The notes under the pieces: model-generated
Told to the model about the DNA's origin: nothing
Seen by the model: only the letters and a program-made list of their open reading frames with translations
Databases searched by the model: none
Shown: piece after piece, positions 1 through 9,961 of the stretch
Position numbering within the stretch: the first letter of the stretch is position 1
Layout of the letters: each line of letters starts with the position of its first letter
From: Hoeflea sp. IMCC20628
Lineage (GTDB): Bacteria; Pseudomonadota; Alphaproteobacteria; Rhizobiales; Rhizobiaceae
Direction of reading: 5' to 3'
Assembly (NCBI RefSeq): GCF_001011155.1
Contig: NZ_CP011479.1
Span: 4,289,662-4,353,661 of the forward strand
DNA length: 64,000 nt
Position numbers and translations under genes: made by a program

Positions 1-2
1 TG

Positions 3-404
3 GTTGTTGATGAGGCTGGCGATCGCTGCCTGCTTGGCCGCAGCCCGCATTTTCCGCCCGGCATGTTTTCATGCCTGGCAGGCTTCATCGAACCGGGTGA
101 AACCATGGAAGACGCGGTGCGGCGAGAGACAATGGAGGAATCCGGCATCAAGGTTGGCCGGGTGCGCTATCATGCCAGCCAGCCATGGCCGATGCCGCAT
201 ACATTGATGATCGGCGTCTATGCCGAGGCACAAAGCCTCGAGATTTCCCGCGACACTGCAGAGCTTGAGGATTGCCGCTGGTTTGACCGCACCGAGACCG
301 AAGCCATGCTGGCGAATGTTCTCGGCGAGGCCAATGCCTCGGCGCCGCCGCCCGGCGCCATCGCCCATCGGCTGATGCGCGACTGGCTGGATTGGGGCAA
401 GTAA
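3..404 (+). CDS. nudC: NAD(+)/NADH pyrophosphatase NudC, C-terminal part (5' end outside window)
   Basis: The reading frame is open from the window edge, so only the C-terminal 133 residues are visible. The full Nudix box G-x5-E-x7-RE-x2-EE-x-G is present, starting at GFIEPGE and running through RRETMEESGI. It is followed by SQPWPMP, the motif that separates NADH pyrophosphatases from other Nudix enzymes. The family hydrolyses NAD(H) to NMN(H) and AMP and also removes NAD caps from RNA. Any internal ATG is within the Nudix fold and is not the true start. The gene converges with pheA, 10 bases away. Confidence 0.9.
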   Translation, partial: VVDEAGDRCLLGRSPHFPPGMFSCLAGFIEPGETMEDAVRRETMEESGIKVGRVRYHASQPWPMPHTLMIGVYAEAQSLEISRDTAELEDCRWFDRTETEAMLANVLGEANASAPPPGAIAHRLMRDWLDWGK

Positions 405-414
405 AGGGGGCTGT

Positions 415-1299
415 TCAGCCCTCGGCCTCTTGTGCGTGGGTTCCGTTTTGCACCAGGCGGAACGGATGGGCAGGGTAGACACCGAGAATCCGCAGTTCCT
501 TGGAAAAGTAGCCAAGCTCCTCCAGGGCGCGGGCGACCGGCGCTTCGTCCGGATGTCCCTGGATGTCGGCATAGAACTGGGTTGCGAAAAACTTGCCGCC
601 AATCTGGTAGCTTTCCAGCTTGGTCATGTTGACGCCATTGGTGGCGAAACCACCCATCGCCTTGTAGAGCGCTGCCGGAATGTTGCGGACCTTGAAGACG
701 AAGGTGGTGACGACCACCTCGCCCGCCACCGGCCGCGGCGGAATCTGGGCCTCACGTGACAGCACCACGAAACGGGTGACATTGGTTTCGGTGTCCTCGA
801 CATTCTGCTCGAGGATATCGAGGCCATAGAGTTCGGCTGCCAAATGCGGCGCAAGTGCCGCCATGGTCCGGTCGTTGCTCTCCGAGACCAGCCGGGCTGC
901 GCCGGCGGTGTCGCCAGCCACAACAGCCTTCCAGCCATTGGCGCGGACAATTTTGCGGCACTGACCGACGGCATGGACATGGCTGTGCACGGTGCGGATT
1001 TCCGACCGGTCAACGCCCGGCAGCGCCATCAGCTGAAAATGGATCGGCATGAAATATTCGCCGACGATATGCAGTTGCGATTCGGGCAACAAATGGTGGA
1101 TGTCGGCAACCCGGCCGGCGATGGTGTTTTCGATCGGGATCATCGCCAAATCCGCCTCACCCTGTGCAAGCGCGTTGAAGGCATCCTCAAACGTGGCGCA
1201 GGGCAACGGATCCATGCCGGCAAACATGTCGCGGCAGGCCATGTCGGAATTTGCGCCAAACTCGCCCTGAAAGGCGATGCGGTTGGTGGATGCGGTCAT
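415..1299 (-). CDS. pheA: Prephenate dehydratase
   Basis: The product is 294 residues and converts prephenate to phenylpyruvate in phenylalanine synthesis. The periplasmic-binding-like catalytic domain covers about residues 7-185 and includes the family's TRF motif at 175-177. A C-terminal ACT domain (about 197-280) carries an ESYQIGG stretch at 229-235, the region where phenylalanine normally binds for feedback inhibition. There is no fused chorismate mutase, so this is the monofunctional alphaproteobacterial form. It lies 29 bases downstream of kdsB on the same strand and may be cotranscribed with it, a common rhizobial pairing. Confidence 0.93.
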   Translation of the reverse strand: MTASTNRIAFQGEFGANSDMACRDMFAGMDPLPCATFEDAFNALAQGEADLAMIPIENTIAGRVADIHHLLPESQLHIVGEYFMPIHFQLMALPGVDRSEIRTVHSHVHAVGQCRKIVRANGWKAVVAGDTAGAARLVSESNDRTMAALAPHLAAELYGLDILEQNVEDTETNVTRFVVLSREAQIPPRPVAGEVVVTTFVFKVRNIPAALYKAMGGFATNGVNMTKLESYQIGGKFFATQFYADIQGHPDEAPVARALEELGYFSKELRILGVYPAHPFRLVQNGTHAQEAEG

Positions 1300-1328
1300 G
1301 ATAGGTGTCCGTTGTGAGAAATGCGTGT

Positions 1329-2075
1329 CTATTTCGGCGCCAGGATTTTGCGGGCGCGTTCAAGATCGGCGGGAGTATCGACACCGAGAGGAACGGAGTC
1401 AACGATGGCCACATCAATGCGCATGCCGTCCTCGAGCGCCCGCAACTGCTCAAGCGATTCGCGTCTTTCAAGCGTTGAGGGAGGCAGCGACACGAAGCGC
1501 TGCAACGCCGAGCGGCGCCAGGCGTAAAGTCCGATGTGGTGATAGAGCGGTCCGTCGCCATAGGGCGCGGTGGCACGGGTGAAATACAGTGCCCGCAAAA
1601 GCCCCTCGCCGATCGGCGTACCGATCACCTTGACGATGCTCGGGTTGATTTTCTCGGCTTCGTCGGAAATTTCGACGGCCAGCGTGGCGAGATCTGCCTT
1701 GGATGTCAAAAGCGGCAGGGCAGCCCTGCGGATGGCTTCAGGCTCGATGGCGGGAATGTCACCCTGAACATTGAGGATGACTCCGGCTCGCGCCTCGGGG
1801 TCCATTTTCATCGCCGCTTCGAACACGCGATCCGATCCGGACTGGTGATCATCGCGAGTCATCACCGCCTCGAAGCCTGCGGCTTCGACCACATCGGCGA
1901 TTTCGCGCGAATCAGTGGCAACGGCCACACGGCCAACAGCTGCAAGTGCCGCCTGCCGGGCCACCCAGACGACCATCGGTTCGCCACCAATGTCGGCAAG
2001 CGGTTTTCCGGGTAGCCGGGCGGAGGCCATTCTGGCCGGAATGATAACGAGCGTATGCTCTGGGCCTTCTGCCAT
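1329..2075 (-). CDS. kdsB: 3-deoxy-manno-octulosonate cytidylyltransferase
   Basis: This 248-residue protein activates Kdo as CMP-Kdo for lipopolysaccharide core synthesis in the cytoplasm. The N-terminal nucleotide-binding segment reads [19 protein letters not shown] near residues 11-29. The rest follows the KdsB family, with QGDIPAIEP in the middle and [13 protein letters not shown] near the C-terminus. Its length is normal for the family (about 245-255). It is transcribed divergently from the cytochrome gene, with 172 bases between them, and probably forms an operon with pheA. Confidence 0.94.
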   Translation of the reverse strand: MAEGPEHTLVIIPARMASARLPGKPLADIGGEPMVVWVARQAALAAVGRVAVATDSREIADVVEAAGFEAVMTRDDHQSGSDRVFEAAMKMDPEARAGVILNVQGDIPAIEPEAIRRAALPLLTSKADLATLAVEISDEAEKINPSIVKVIGTPIGEGLLRALYFTRATAPYGDGPLYHHIGLYAWRRSALQRFVSLPPSTLERRESLEQLRALEDGMRIDVAIVDSVPLGVDTPADLERARKILAPK

Positions 2076-2247
2076 ATGGGTCTGATCCTCGGGTTATTCG
2101 GCACAAGTGTCAAAAAGTCTCATGGCCGCCATTACAAACGGTGTTGCAACGAACTTGCAAAAGACATAGGTTCCGCGCGATTTCAAGACTGGTTCGGACA
2201 TTGCTGAAAACAGCGCGGGACGCCGGATCGAAACGGAGCGACGGAAC

Positions 2248-2913
2248 ATGAACTCCTCATATTTTAACTCGGCAGCAGGCGCTTTTCTCGGTGTTTTGTT
2301 TGTTCTGATGACCCTTTCCATCGTGTCGGAGGGGATTTACCACGCAGCGGAGCCGGAAACCGAAGGCTTTCTGATCGAGGTTGCTGAAGGCGGCGGCGAT
2401 GCGAGCGCGCCGGCAGAAGCGGCTGAACCTGAACTGATTGCGCCGCTGCTCGCCAGCGCCGATCCGGCCAAGGGCGAATCCGTGTTCAAGAAATGCGCCG
2501 CCTGCCACAGCAATGATGCTGCCAGCGCCAACAAGGTCGGCCCCGGCCTGTGGAACATCGTCAATCGGCCGGTCGCCACGCATGAGGGGTTCAAGTACTC
2601 CAGTGCCATGACCGAATTCTCCGAAGATGGAACCGTGGTTTGGGATTACGAGCATCTCAGCGAATTCCTGGCCGCACCGAAAAAATATATCAAGGGCACA
2701 GCAATGGGCTTTGCAGGCGTCAAGAAGATCGACGAGCGGGCAGACCTGATCGCCTATCTTCGCACGGTGGGCGATACGCCGGCGCCGTTGCCTGACGCAA
2801 CCGAGGCCGCCACCGATGCGAGTGCCGAAGCCCCTGCCGATGCGGGTGCCGAGGCTGAAGCCGCTGCCGAACCTGCAGCAGAACCGGCTGCGACGCCTGC
2901 GCCAAGCGAATAA
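2248..2913 (+). CDS. cycM: Membrane-anchored cytochrome c (CycM-like)
   Basis: This 221-residue protein has one N-terminal hydrophobic segment (about residues 9-27) that acts as an uncleaved anchor, then a class I cytochrome c domain. The haem site is CAACH. A GTAMGF stretch later in the domain is the likely methionine ligand. The C-terminal 45 residues are a low-complexity Ala/Pro/Glu tail, as seen in other members. In rhizobia CycM carries electrons from the bc1 complex to terminal oxidases at the periplasmic face of the inner membrane. An intrinsic terminator follows directly, so the gene is probably monocistronic. Confidence 0.87.
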   Translation: MNSSYFNSAAGAFLGVLFVLMTLSIVSEGIYHAAEPETEGFLIEVAEGGGDASAPAEAAEPELIAPLLASADPAKGESVFKKCAACHSNDAASANKVGPGLWNIVNRPVATHEGFKYSSAMTEFSEDGTVVWDYEHLSEFLAAPKKYIKGTAMGFAGVKKIDERADLIAYLRTVGDTPAPLPDATEAATDASAEAPADAGAEAEAAAEPAAEPAATPAPSE

Positions 2914-2933
2914 TCTGCCATTCGATTGTTATG

Positions 2934-2962
2934 AAAGCCGGGCCTCGTGCCCGGCTTTTTTT
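2934..2962 (+). terminator. Intrinsic terminator after cycM
   Basis: A perfect 10-base-pair stem (AAAGCCGGGC with GCCCGGCTTT) encloses the loop CTCGT and runs into seven T residues. It lies 20 bases after the cytochrome stop codon and separates it from yejA. Confidence 0.93.
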
Positions 2963-3058
2963 ATGATTTCATGCGGTTTTTGGCATCAGCCCCTGCAAGT
3001 GCCGCAGAACTGGCCTATTGTTGTTGTTATGACACAGGTTACCGGAGGACCCGCACCC

Positions 3059-4927
3059 ATGACCATCCGCATTGCCGCATCCATGCTGGCCGCATCCGTT
3101 CTCGCCCCGATTCTGGCCCCCACTCTGGCATTGGCCGGAGTAATCTTCAGTGCAACGGTTGCATCGGCTGAGGAACCGGTCTGGCAGCATGCCACGGCAA
3201 TGATTGACGAGCCGAAATACGCGCAAGGCTTTGACCGCTTCGACTACGTCAATCCGGATGCGCCGAAGGGCGGCACGCTGAAACTGGCGGAGGAAGGCAC
3301 CTTCGACAGCTTCAACCCGACCCTGGCCAAGGGTGAATTGGTGACCGGGCTCAGCCTGGTCTTCGACACCTTGATGAAATCGTCGGAAGACGAGGTGTCT
3401 TCGTCCTACGGGCTGCTGGCCGAAAGCACCTCCTTTCCCGACGATATTTCAAAAGTCACGTTCCGGCTTCGGGCGGATGCCAAATGGGCAGACGGCAAAC
3501 CGGTGACCGCCGACGATGTGGTCTTCAGCTTCGACAAGGCCAAGGAACTCAATCCGCTGCAGGCCAATTACTACGCCCATGTCGTCTCGGCCGAGAAGAC
3601 TGCAGAGCGGGAAGTGACCTTTCTGTTTGACGAGAACAACAACCGCGAACTGCCGCAAATCCTTGGGCAGATCCTGGTTATCCCAAAACACTGGTGGGAG
3701 GGGACAGGCGCCGACGGCAGCGCGCGCGACATCAGCCGCACCACGCTGGAGCCGGTAATGGGGTCAGGCCCCTACCGGATCGCTGCCTTCAAACCCGGGT
3801 CAACCATCCGCTACGAGTTGCGCGACGACTACTGGGGCAAGGATCTCAACGTCAATGTCGGGCAGCACAATTTCGGTGCGATCGAATATATCTACTTCTC
3901 CGACGCCAATGTCGAATTCGAGGCTTTCCGCGCCGGTACGGTGGATTTCCGGCAGGAGAATTCAGCCAGCAAATGGGCTACTGCCTATGATTTTCCCGGT
4001 GTCCAGAATGGTGACATCAAGCGCGAGGAAATAGAGAACCCGCTGCGCGCCGTCGGCATCATGCAGGCGATGGTACCCAACATGCGTCGCGACAAGTTCA
4101 AGGACATACGGGTGCGCAGGGCGCTCAACTTCGCCTTCGATTTCGAAGACCTGAACCACAATCTGGCCTTTGACGCGCTGGCGCGGGTCGACAGTTACTT
4201 CTGGGGCACGGAGTTGGCTTCCACAGGCTTGCCGGAAGGCCGCGAGAAGGAGATTCTCGAAGGGCTGAAGGACAAGGTGCCAGCCGAAGTGTTCACCACG
4301 CCCTACACCAATCCGGTGGGCGGCGATCCGACAAAGGCGCGCGCAAATCTGCGCCAGGCGCTGACGCTTTTGCAGGAAGCCGGATATGAGCTGAAGAATG
4401 GCAGGCTTGTCGATGCAAGCACGGGCGAGCCCTTCGAGATTGAAATCCTGCTTTCCAGCCCTTCGCTTGAAAGGTCGGTGCTGCCCTATGTCGCCAGCCT
4501 GAAGAAAATTGGCTTTGATGCGCGGATCCGCACGGTCGACGCCTCACAATATACCAACCGGGTGAGAAGCTTCGACTACGACATGATCTGGAATGTCTGG
4601 GGGCAATCGCTCAATCCGGGCAACGAGCAGGCCGGGTATTGGGGGTCATCTTCGGTGGATCGCGAGGGATCGCGTAACTATGCCGGAATATCCGATCCGG
4701 CAGTCGACGAATTGATCCGGATGGTGATTTTCGCCCAAACCCGCGAGGAAAAGGCGGCGGCTGTAAAAGCACTCGACCGGGTACTGCTGGCACATCATTA
4801 TGTGGTGCCGCTGTTTTACAGCAACGCGGTCAAGGTGGCTTACAGCAAGAACCTCGCCCACCCCGACGAGCTTCCCTATTACGGGCTCGGTTTTCCGGAT
4901 GTGTGGTGGATGAACGAGCCAAATTGA
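3059..4927 (+). CDS. yejA: Oligopeptide ABC transporter substrate-binding protein (YejA type)
   Basis: The product is a family 5 extracellular solute-binding protein of about 622 residues. The ATG at 3059 is chosen because GGAGG sits 10 bases upstream (3044-3048) and because it starts a signal peptide directly. An in-frame ATG at 3029 and a longer upstream extension lack that support. The signal peptide ends near residue 35. The mature start, with GFDRFDYVNPDAPKGGTL, is typical of YejA. It is the first gene of a complete yejABEF set, which imports oligopeptides and, in enterobacteria, the antibiotic microcin C. A stem-loop lies between it and yejB and may let the binding protein be made in excess. 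Confidence 0.92.
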   Translation: MTIRIAASMLAASVLAPILAPTLALAGVIFSATVASAEEPVWQHATAMIDEPKYAQGFDRFDYVNPDAPKGGTLKLAEEGTFDSFNPTLAKGELVTGLSLVFDTLMKSSEDEVSSSYGLLAESTSFPDDISKVTFRLRADAKWADGKPVTADDVVFSFDKAKELNPLQANYYAHVVSAEKTAEREVTFLFDENNNRELPQILGQILVIPKHWWEGTGADGSARDISRTTLEPVMGSGPYRIAAFKPGSTIRYELRDDYWGKDLNVNVGQHNFGAIEYIYFSDANVEFEAFRAGTVDFRQENSASKWATAYDFPGVQNGDIKREEIENPLRAVGIMQAMVPNMRRDKFKDIRVRRALNFAFDFEDLNHNLAFDALARVDSYFWGTELASTGLPEGREKEILEGLKDKVPAEVFTTPYTNPVGGDPTKARANLRQALTLLQEAGYELKNGRLVDASTGEPFEIEILLSSPSLERSVLPYVASLKKIGFDARIRTVDASQYTNRVRSFDYDMIWNVWGQSLNPGNEQAGYWGSSSVDREGSRNYAGISDPAVDELIRMVIFAQTREEKAAAVKALDRVLLAHHYVVPLFYSNAVKVAYSKNLAHPDELPYYGLGFPDVWWMNEPN

Positions 4928-4986
4928 GGCGTTTTCGGCCTTGCACCGCATGCGACATTCGATTCTGTATGAGACAGAGACGAATC

Positions 4987-5010
4987 AGCCGGATTCCGGA
5001 CAATCCGGCT
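4987..5010 (+). other. Stem-loop between yejA and yejB
   Basis: A perfect 9-base-pair inverted repeat (AGCCGGATT with AATCCGGCT) has a 6-base loop and no T tract. It lies in the 159-base gap after yejA. Hairpins in this position after a binding-protein gene often protect the upstream message from 3' decay. Without a T tract it is unlikely to be a full terminator. Confidence 0.6.
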
Positions 5011-5086
5011 GGAAGGACGCGGAATTGAGCAACACACCACCCAACAGAGATGATGCGCGCGCTGCGACTGACAGGAATGTTGCCTG

Positions 5087-6190
5087 ATGGGCATCTATAT
5101 CCTTCGCCGGCTGCTTTTGATGATTCCGACCGTCGTCGGCATCATGGCGATTTCTTTTGCGGTGATCCAGTTCGCGCCCGGCGGGCCGGTCGAGCAGGTG
5201 ATTGCCGAGCTGACCGGGCAAGGTGATTCGGCAATCGACCGGATTTCCGGCGGTGGTGACACCATGGGCAGCGCCCAGCAGGATTTCGGCGATTCCACAT
5301 CCTCGCAATATCGCGGCGCGCAGGGACTTGACCCCGAATTTATCGCCAAGCTGGAAGCCCAGTTCGGCTTTGACAAACCGCCGCTCGAGCGGTTCGGCAA
5401 GATGATGTGGGACTATATCCGCTTCGACTTCGGCGAAAGCTATTTCCGCAGCATCGATGTGCTTGATCTGATCATCGAGAAAATGCCGGTTTCAATCTCG
5501 CTCGGCATCTGGATCCTGCTGTTGTCCTACGTCATCTCGATTCCGCTGGGGATCAAGAAGGCGGTATCCGATGGCTCCCGTTTCGATGTCTGGACCTCAG
5601 GCCTGATCATCATCGCCTATGCCGTGCCCGGCTTTCTGGTCGGCATCATGCTGATCGTGATGTTTGCCGGCGGATCGTTTTTTGACTGGTTCCCGTTGCG
5701 CGGCCTGACCTCGGACAATTTTGCCGAGTTGAGCCTGTTCGGCAAGATCGTCGACTATTTCTGGCACCTGGCGCTGCCCCTGATCGCGCTGTCGCTGGCG
5801 GCATTCGCCACCACGACGCTTCTGACCAAGAACTCGTTCATTGATGAAATCCGCAAGCAATATGTCACCACGGCGCGGGCCAAGGGACTGACCGAAAGCC
5901 AGGTGCTTTACCGGCATGTGTTCCGCAACGCGATGCTGATCATCATTGCCGGCTTTCCCGGCGCGTTCATCACGGCGTTCTTTTCAGGATCGCTGCTGAT
6001 CGAAACGATTTTCTCGCTCGACGGATTGGGGCGGCTCGGGTTCGAATCGGTGATCCGGCGCGATTATCCGGTGGTGTTTGCAACGCTGTTCATCTTTTCA
6101 CTGATGGGGCTGGTCGTCGGGCTGATTTCGGATCTGGTCTACACCTGGGTCGATCCGCGCATCGACTTTGAGAAAAGGGACGTCGGATGA
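5087..6190 (+). CDS. yejB: Oligopeptide ABC transporter permease YejB
   Basis: This 367-residue inner-membrane permease belongs to the binding-protein-dependent transport family. It starts with a transmembrane segment (YILRRLLLMIPTVVGIMAIS) and has a long periplasmic insert (about residues 35-125), typical of YejB. The transport domain carries the EAA-type loop near ITTARAKGL-like residues (VTTARAKGLTESQVLYRHV) that contacts the ATPase. An AGGA site lies about 10 bases upstream of the ATG. It overlaps yejE by 4 bases, so the two are translationally coupled. Confidence 0.93.
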   Translation: MGIYILRRLLLMIPTVVGIMAISFAVIQFAPGGPVEQVIAELTGQGDSAIDRISGGGDTMGSAQQDFGDSTSSQYRGAQGLDPEFIAKLEAQFGFDKPPLERFGKMMWDYIRFDFGESYFRSIDVLDLIIEKMPVSISLGIWILLLSYVISIPLGIKKAVSDGSRFDVWTSGLIIIAYAVPGFLVGIMLIVMFAGGSFFDWFPLRGLTSDNFAELSLFGKIVDYFWHLALPLIALSLAAFATTTLLTKNSFIDEIRKQYVTTARAKGLTESQVLYRHVFRNAMLIIIAGFPGAFITAFFSGSLLIETIFSLDGLGRLGFESVIRRDYPVVFATLFIFSLMGLVVGLISDLVYTWVDPRIDFEKRDVG

Positions 6191-7338
6191 GCGCGGCGGC
6201 TTCCAGCAACCCTGAGACCTATGATGTCAATGGCCGGCCAAAAGGCTGGCTGTCGCCGACCAACAAGCGGCGCTGGGCCAATTTCAAGGCCAACCGGCGC
6301 GGCTACTGGTCGCTGTGGCTGTTCCTGTTCCTGTTCATCGCCAGCCTGCTGGCCGAGTTCATCGCCAATGACCGGCCGATCCTGGCCTCCTACAAGGGCG
6401 AAATCCTGTATCCCGTGCTGGTCGACTATCCGGAGGAAAAGTTCGGCGGCTTTCTGGCGCGCACCGATTACCGCGATCCATTCATCCAGGACGAAATTCA
6501 GGCCAATGGATGGATGATCTGGCCGCCGATCCGCTATTCCTACACCACCGCCAATTCCTATATTCCGCATTCGGCACCGACCGCGCCGTTCTGGATGCTC
6601 GAAGACGGTGCAAGCTGCTCGGCTTACCCGCTCAAGGATGAGGACCCCGGCTGCACGCTGGGCAACATGAACTGGCTGGGCACCGACGATCAGGCCCGCG
6701 ATGTCACCGCGCGGATGATCTACGGGTTTCGTATTTCCGTTCTGTTCGGGCTGATTCTGACGATCTTTTCGGCTGTGATCGGCGTCACCGCCGGCGCGGT
6801 GCAGGGCTATTTTGGCGGCTGGACCGACCTGTTGATGCAGCGTTTCATCGAGATCTGGTCATCTATGCCGGTGCTCTACATCCTGCTGATCATCGCCGCG
6901 GTGCTGCCGCCGGGGTTCTGGATCCTGCTTGGCATCATGCTGTTGTTTTCCTGGGTTTCGTTCGTCGGCATCGTCCGGGCGGAGTTCCTGCGCGCCCGCA
7001 ATTTCGAATATGTCAACGCCGCCCGGGCGCTCGGCGTCGGCAACTCCACCATCATGTTCCGGCACCTGCTGCCCAACGCCATGGTGGCGACGCTGACATT
7101 CCTGCCCTTCATCCTGTCGGGTTCGATCACCACACTGACCTCGCTCGATTTCCTTGGCTTCGGACTGCCTCCGGGTTCGGCTTCGCTGGGTGAACTGATT
7201 GCCCAGGGCAAGCGCAATCTGCAGGCACCCTGGCTGGGGATGACCGCGTTCTTCACCATCTCGATCATGCTGTCGCTGCTGATCTTCATCGGTGAAGCCA
7301 CGCGTGACGCCTTCGATCCGCGAAAGACTTTTCGATGA
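6187..7338 (+). CDS. yejE: Oligopeptide ABC transporter permease YejE
   Basis: This is the second permease of the peptide importer, 383 residues. After a cytoplasmic N-terminus (NGRPKGWLSPTNKRRWANFK) comes one membrane segment and a large periplasmic region of about 120 residues. The transport domain begins near residue 175. The coupling loop reads EYVNAARALGVGNSTIMFRH. A YejE-typical GNMNWLGTDDQARDV stretch precedes the core. The start overlaps yejB and the stop overlaps yejF, each by 4 bases, so the three membrane and ATPase genes form one translational unit. Confidence 0.93.
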   Translation: MSAAASSNPETYDVNGRPKGWLSPTNKRRWANFKANRRGYWSLWLFLFLFIASLLAEFIANDRPILASYKGEILYPVLVDYPEEKFGGFLARTDYRDPFIQDEIQANGWMIWPPIRYSYTTANSYIPHSAPTAPFWMLEDGASCSAYPLKDEDPGCTLGNMNWLGTDDQARDVTARMIYGFRISVLFGLILTIFSAVIGVTAGAVQGYFGGWTDLLMQRFIEIWSSMPVLYILLIIAAVLPPGFWILLGIMLLFSWVSFVGIVRAEFLRARNFEYVNAARALGVGNSTIMFRHLLPNAMVATLTFLPFILSGSITTLTSLDFLGFGLPPGSASLGELIAQGKRNLQAPWLGMTAFFTISIMLSLLIFIGEATRDAFDPRKTFR

Positions 7339-8984
7339 GTAGTGGTTCAGGCAATACCAATGACGTGCTGCTGTCGGTGCGCGATCTTTCGGTGGAATTC
7401 CACCAGTCCGGCGAAAGTCAGACCGCGGTCGACCATATCTCGTTCGACATAAGACGCGGCGAGACCGTGGCGCTTGTGGGCGAATCCGGCTCCGGCAAAT
7501 CGGTCTCGGCGTTGTCCGTGCTGCGGCTCTTGCCCTACCCGGCGGCGAGCCACCCGTCGGGCGAAATCCTGTTCAAAGGCCAGGATCTGCTCTCGGCACC
7601 GGAACCGGTGATCCGGGATGTGCGCGGCAACGACATCACCATGATTTTCCAGGAGCCGATGACCTCGCTCAATCCGCTGCAATCGGTCGAAAAGCAGATC
7701 TCGGAAATCCTGCATCTGCACCAGCCTATCAAGCCCGACGAGGCACGCCGGCAGGTGCTGGAACTGCTCAATCAGGTCGGTATCCGCGATCCGGAAAAAC
7801 GCCTAGCCTCCTATCCGCATCAATTGTCCGGTGGTCAGCGCCAGCGGGTAATGATCGCCATGGCGCTGGCCAACCGCCCGGAATTGCTGATTGCCGACGA
7901 ACCGACCACGGCGCTCGACGTCACCGTGCAGGCACAGATTCTCGAATTGCTGAGCACTCTCAAAAGCCAGCACGGCATGGCCATGCTGTTCATCACCCAT
8001 GATCTCGGCATCGTCCGCAAATTTGCCGACCGGGTTTGCGTGATGACCGACGGAAAGATCGTCGAAGCCGGTCCGACGGTCGATATTTTCGCCAATCCGC
8101 AGCATGCCTACACCAAGCATCTGCTTGCCGCAGAACCGAAGGGCGAGCCGCCCGAGCGCGATGAAGCCGCCCCGGAAATCATGCGTGCCAAGGACATCAA
8201 GGTCTGGTTCCCGGTCAAGAAGGGTTTTCTGCGCCGCACGGTCGACCATATCAAGGCGGTGGACGGGCTGTCGCTCGATCTCAAGGCAGGCCAGACGCTC
8301 GGTGTTGTCGGCGAGTCCGGATCGGGCAAGACAACGCTGGGGCTTGCGCTGATGCGGCTGATCCGTAGCGAAGGCGAGATTTATTTCAACAAGCTGCCGC
8401 TGCACGAGCGGTCATTCAAGCAGATGAAGCCGCTCAGAAGCGCCATGCAGGTGGTGTTCCAGGATCCGTTCGGGTCGCTGAGCCCGCGGATGTCGATTGC
8501 CGACATCGTCGGCGAAGGTCTGGCCATTCATGCCCCTGACCTTTCGGCCCGCGATCGCGACCGCCGCGTCGCCGAAGCGCTGGAGGAAGTCGGGCTCGAC
8601 GCCACCACCCGCTGGCGCTACCCGCATGAATTTTCCGGCGGTCAGCGGCAACGGGTGGCGATTGCCCGGGCCATGGTGCTCAAGCCGCGCTTCGTCATGC
8701 TCGACGAGCCGACATCCGCGCTGGACATGAGCGTTCAGGCCCAGGTGGTCGATCTGCTGCGCGATCTGCAGAAGCGGCATCAACTGGCCTATCTGTTCAT
8801 CAGTCACGACCTGAAGGTGGTGCGGGCGCTGGCCAATGACGTGATTGTCATGCGCAACGGCAAAGTGGCCGAACAGGGCACGGCGGACAAGATTTTCGAC
8901 CACCCCGAAACCGAATACACCAAAGCGCTGATGGCGGCGGCCTTCAATCTGGAAGCCGCTGACAGCACCGTGGTCAGCGAATAG
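7335..8984 (+). CDS. yejF: Oligopeptide ABC transporter ATP-binding protein YejF (two ATPase domains)
   Basis: The 549-residue protein contains two complete ABC ATPase domains in tandem, as expected of YejF. Walker A motifs are GESGSGKS (about residues 50-57) and GESGSGKTT (about 325-333). Each half has an LSGGQRQRV- or FSGGQRQRV-type signature, a Walker B motif ([18 protein letters not shown]) and a switch histidine (FITHD, FISHD). It energises the YejB/YejE pore from the cytoplasmic side. It is the last gene of the importer. The next gene begins 9 bases later and may be cotranscribed. Confidence 0.94.
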   Translation: MSSGSGNTNDVLLSVRDLSVEFHQSGESQTAVDHISFDIRRGETVALVGESGSGKSVSALSVLRLLPYPAASHPSGEILFKGQDLLSAPEPVIRDVRGNDITMIFQEPMTSLNPLQSVEKQISEILHLHQPIKPDEARRQVLELLNQVGIRDPEKRLASYPHQLSGGQRQRVMIAMALANRPELLIADEPTTALDVTVQAQILELLSTLKSQHGMAMLFITHDLGIVRKFADRVCVMTDGKIVEAGPTVDIFANPQHAYTKHLLAAEPKGEPPERDEAAPEIMRAKDIKVWFPVKKGFLRRTVDHIKAVDGLSLDLKAGQTLGVVGESGSGKTTLGLALMRLIRSEGEIYFNKLPLHERSFKQMKPLRSAMQVVFQDPFGSLSPRMSIADIVGEGLAIHAPDLSARDRDRRVAEALEEVGLDATTRWRYPHEFSGGQRQRVAIARAMVLKPRFVMLDEPTSALDMSVQAQVVDLLRDLQKRHQLAYLFISHDLKVVRALANDVIVMRNGKVAEQGTADKIFDHPETEYTKALMAAAFNLEAADSTVVSE

Positions 8985-8992
8985 GCAGCTTC

Positions 8993-9961
8993 ATGACAGA
9001 CAAGAGCATCGACAAGGGCCGCATTCTGCTGGCACCCACCGGCTGGTCGACAGAGCTGTGGATTGATGAACTGGCCAAGGCCGCACCAGACCGGGCCGTG
9101 ACGCTTGAGCCGGAGGGTGAAACCGATCCCAGTATCCATTACGCGGTGGTGTGGAAACAGCGGAAGGGCCTGTTGTCGAAGCTGCCCAATCTCAAGGTGA
9201 TCTTCTCGCTTGGCGCCGGTGTCGATCATGTGTTTTCCGACACCAGCCTGCCAGACGTGCCGATCGTACGCGTGGTGTCGCCTGACCTGACCACACGGAT
9301 GAGCGAATATGTGGTCTGGCAGGTTCTCGACCATCACCGCCTCGGACCGCACTACCGGGCTCAGCAGGCAGACCGGATCTGGCTTGAGGACAAAGACCAG
9401 GCCGCTGCCGCCGATATTACCGTTGGCATCATGGGGCTGGGCGAACTGGGCAGTGATGCAGCCGCCAAGCTGCAGGTGATGGGCTTCAAGGTCTCCGGCT
9501 GGTCGCGAACTCAAAAACAGGTCGAGGGCGTTGCCTGCCATGCCGGCCCCGAGGGGCTTGATGCATTTCTGGCCTCTGCCGACATTTTCGTGGTGCTGCT
9601 GCCGCTGACACCCGACACAAGCGAAATCCTCAATCGTGACGTGTTTTCGAAGATGACAAAGCGCGGGCCTTTGGGCGCGCCAGTGCTGATCAATGCCGGG
9701 CGCGGCGGGCTGCAGAACGAGACCGATATTCTCTCGGCCCTCGATGAAGGTCTGCTTTCGGCCGTCTCGCTCGACGTGTTTCAGCAGGAACCGCTGCCGC
9801 CGGAAAGTCTGTTCTGGGCGCATCCAAAAGTGACGCTGACCCCGCACGCAGCGGCATCGTCGGTGGCATCCTCTCTGATCGTGCCGATTGTGCGCCAGAT
9901 GGACGCTTATGAACGCGGCGAACCGCTGGTCAATCTGGTTGACCGCAAAACCGGGTATTAA
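8993..9961 (+). CDS. ghrA: Glyoxylate/hydroxypyruvate reductase A-like 2-hydroxyacid dehydrogenase
   Basis: The 322-residue protein fits the D-2-hydroxyacid dehydrogenase family, GhrA branch. FSLGAGVDHVF near residue 78 lies in the catalytic domain. The nucleotide-binding fold has GIMGLGELG at about 144-152. GRGGL near 239 and TPHAAA near 283 supply the family's catalytic arginine region and histidine. Enzymes of this branch reduce glyoxylate and hydroxypyruvate with NAD(P)H. The gene follows yejF by 9 bases, which suggests readthrough, and its end overlaps the convergent NlpC/P60 gene by 4 bases. Confidence 0.85.
   Translation: MTDKSIDKGRILLAPTGWSTELWIDELAKAAPDRAVTLEPEGETDPSIHYAVVWKQRKGLLSKLPNLKVIFSLGAGVDHVFSDTSLPDVPIVRVVSPDLTTRMSEYVVWQVLDHHRLGPHYRAQQADRIWLEDKDQAAAADITVGIMGLGELGSDAAAKLQVMGFKVSGWSRTQKQVEGVACHAGPEGLDAFLASADIFVVLLPLTPDTSEILNRDVFSKMTKRGPLGAPVLINAGRGGLQNETDILSALDEGLLSAVSLDVFQQEPLPPESLFWAHPKVTLTPHAAASSVASSLIVPIVRQMDAYERGEPLVNLVDRKTGY

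Noticed and set aside
408-421. Terminator GGGCTG-TT-CAGCCC between nudC and pheA
   Set aside because: The loop is too short, the stem is small and no T tract follows on either strand.
2816-3058. N-terminal extension of yejA back to 2816
   Set aside because: It overlaps the cytochrome gene end and the terminator. The start at 3059 has GGAGG and begins the signal peptide.
3059-8984. Bacteriocin (microcin C) immunity or toxin locus
   Set aside because: yejABEF is a general oligopeptide importer. No precursor peptide, maturation or export genes are present.
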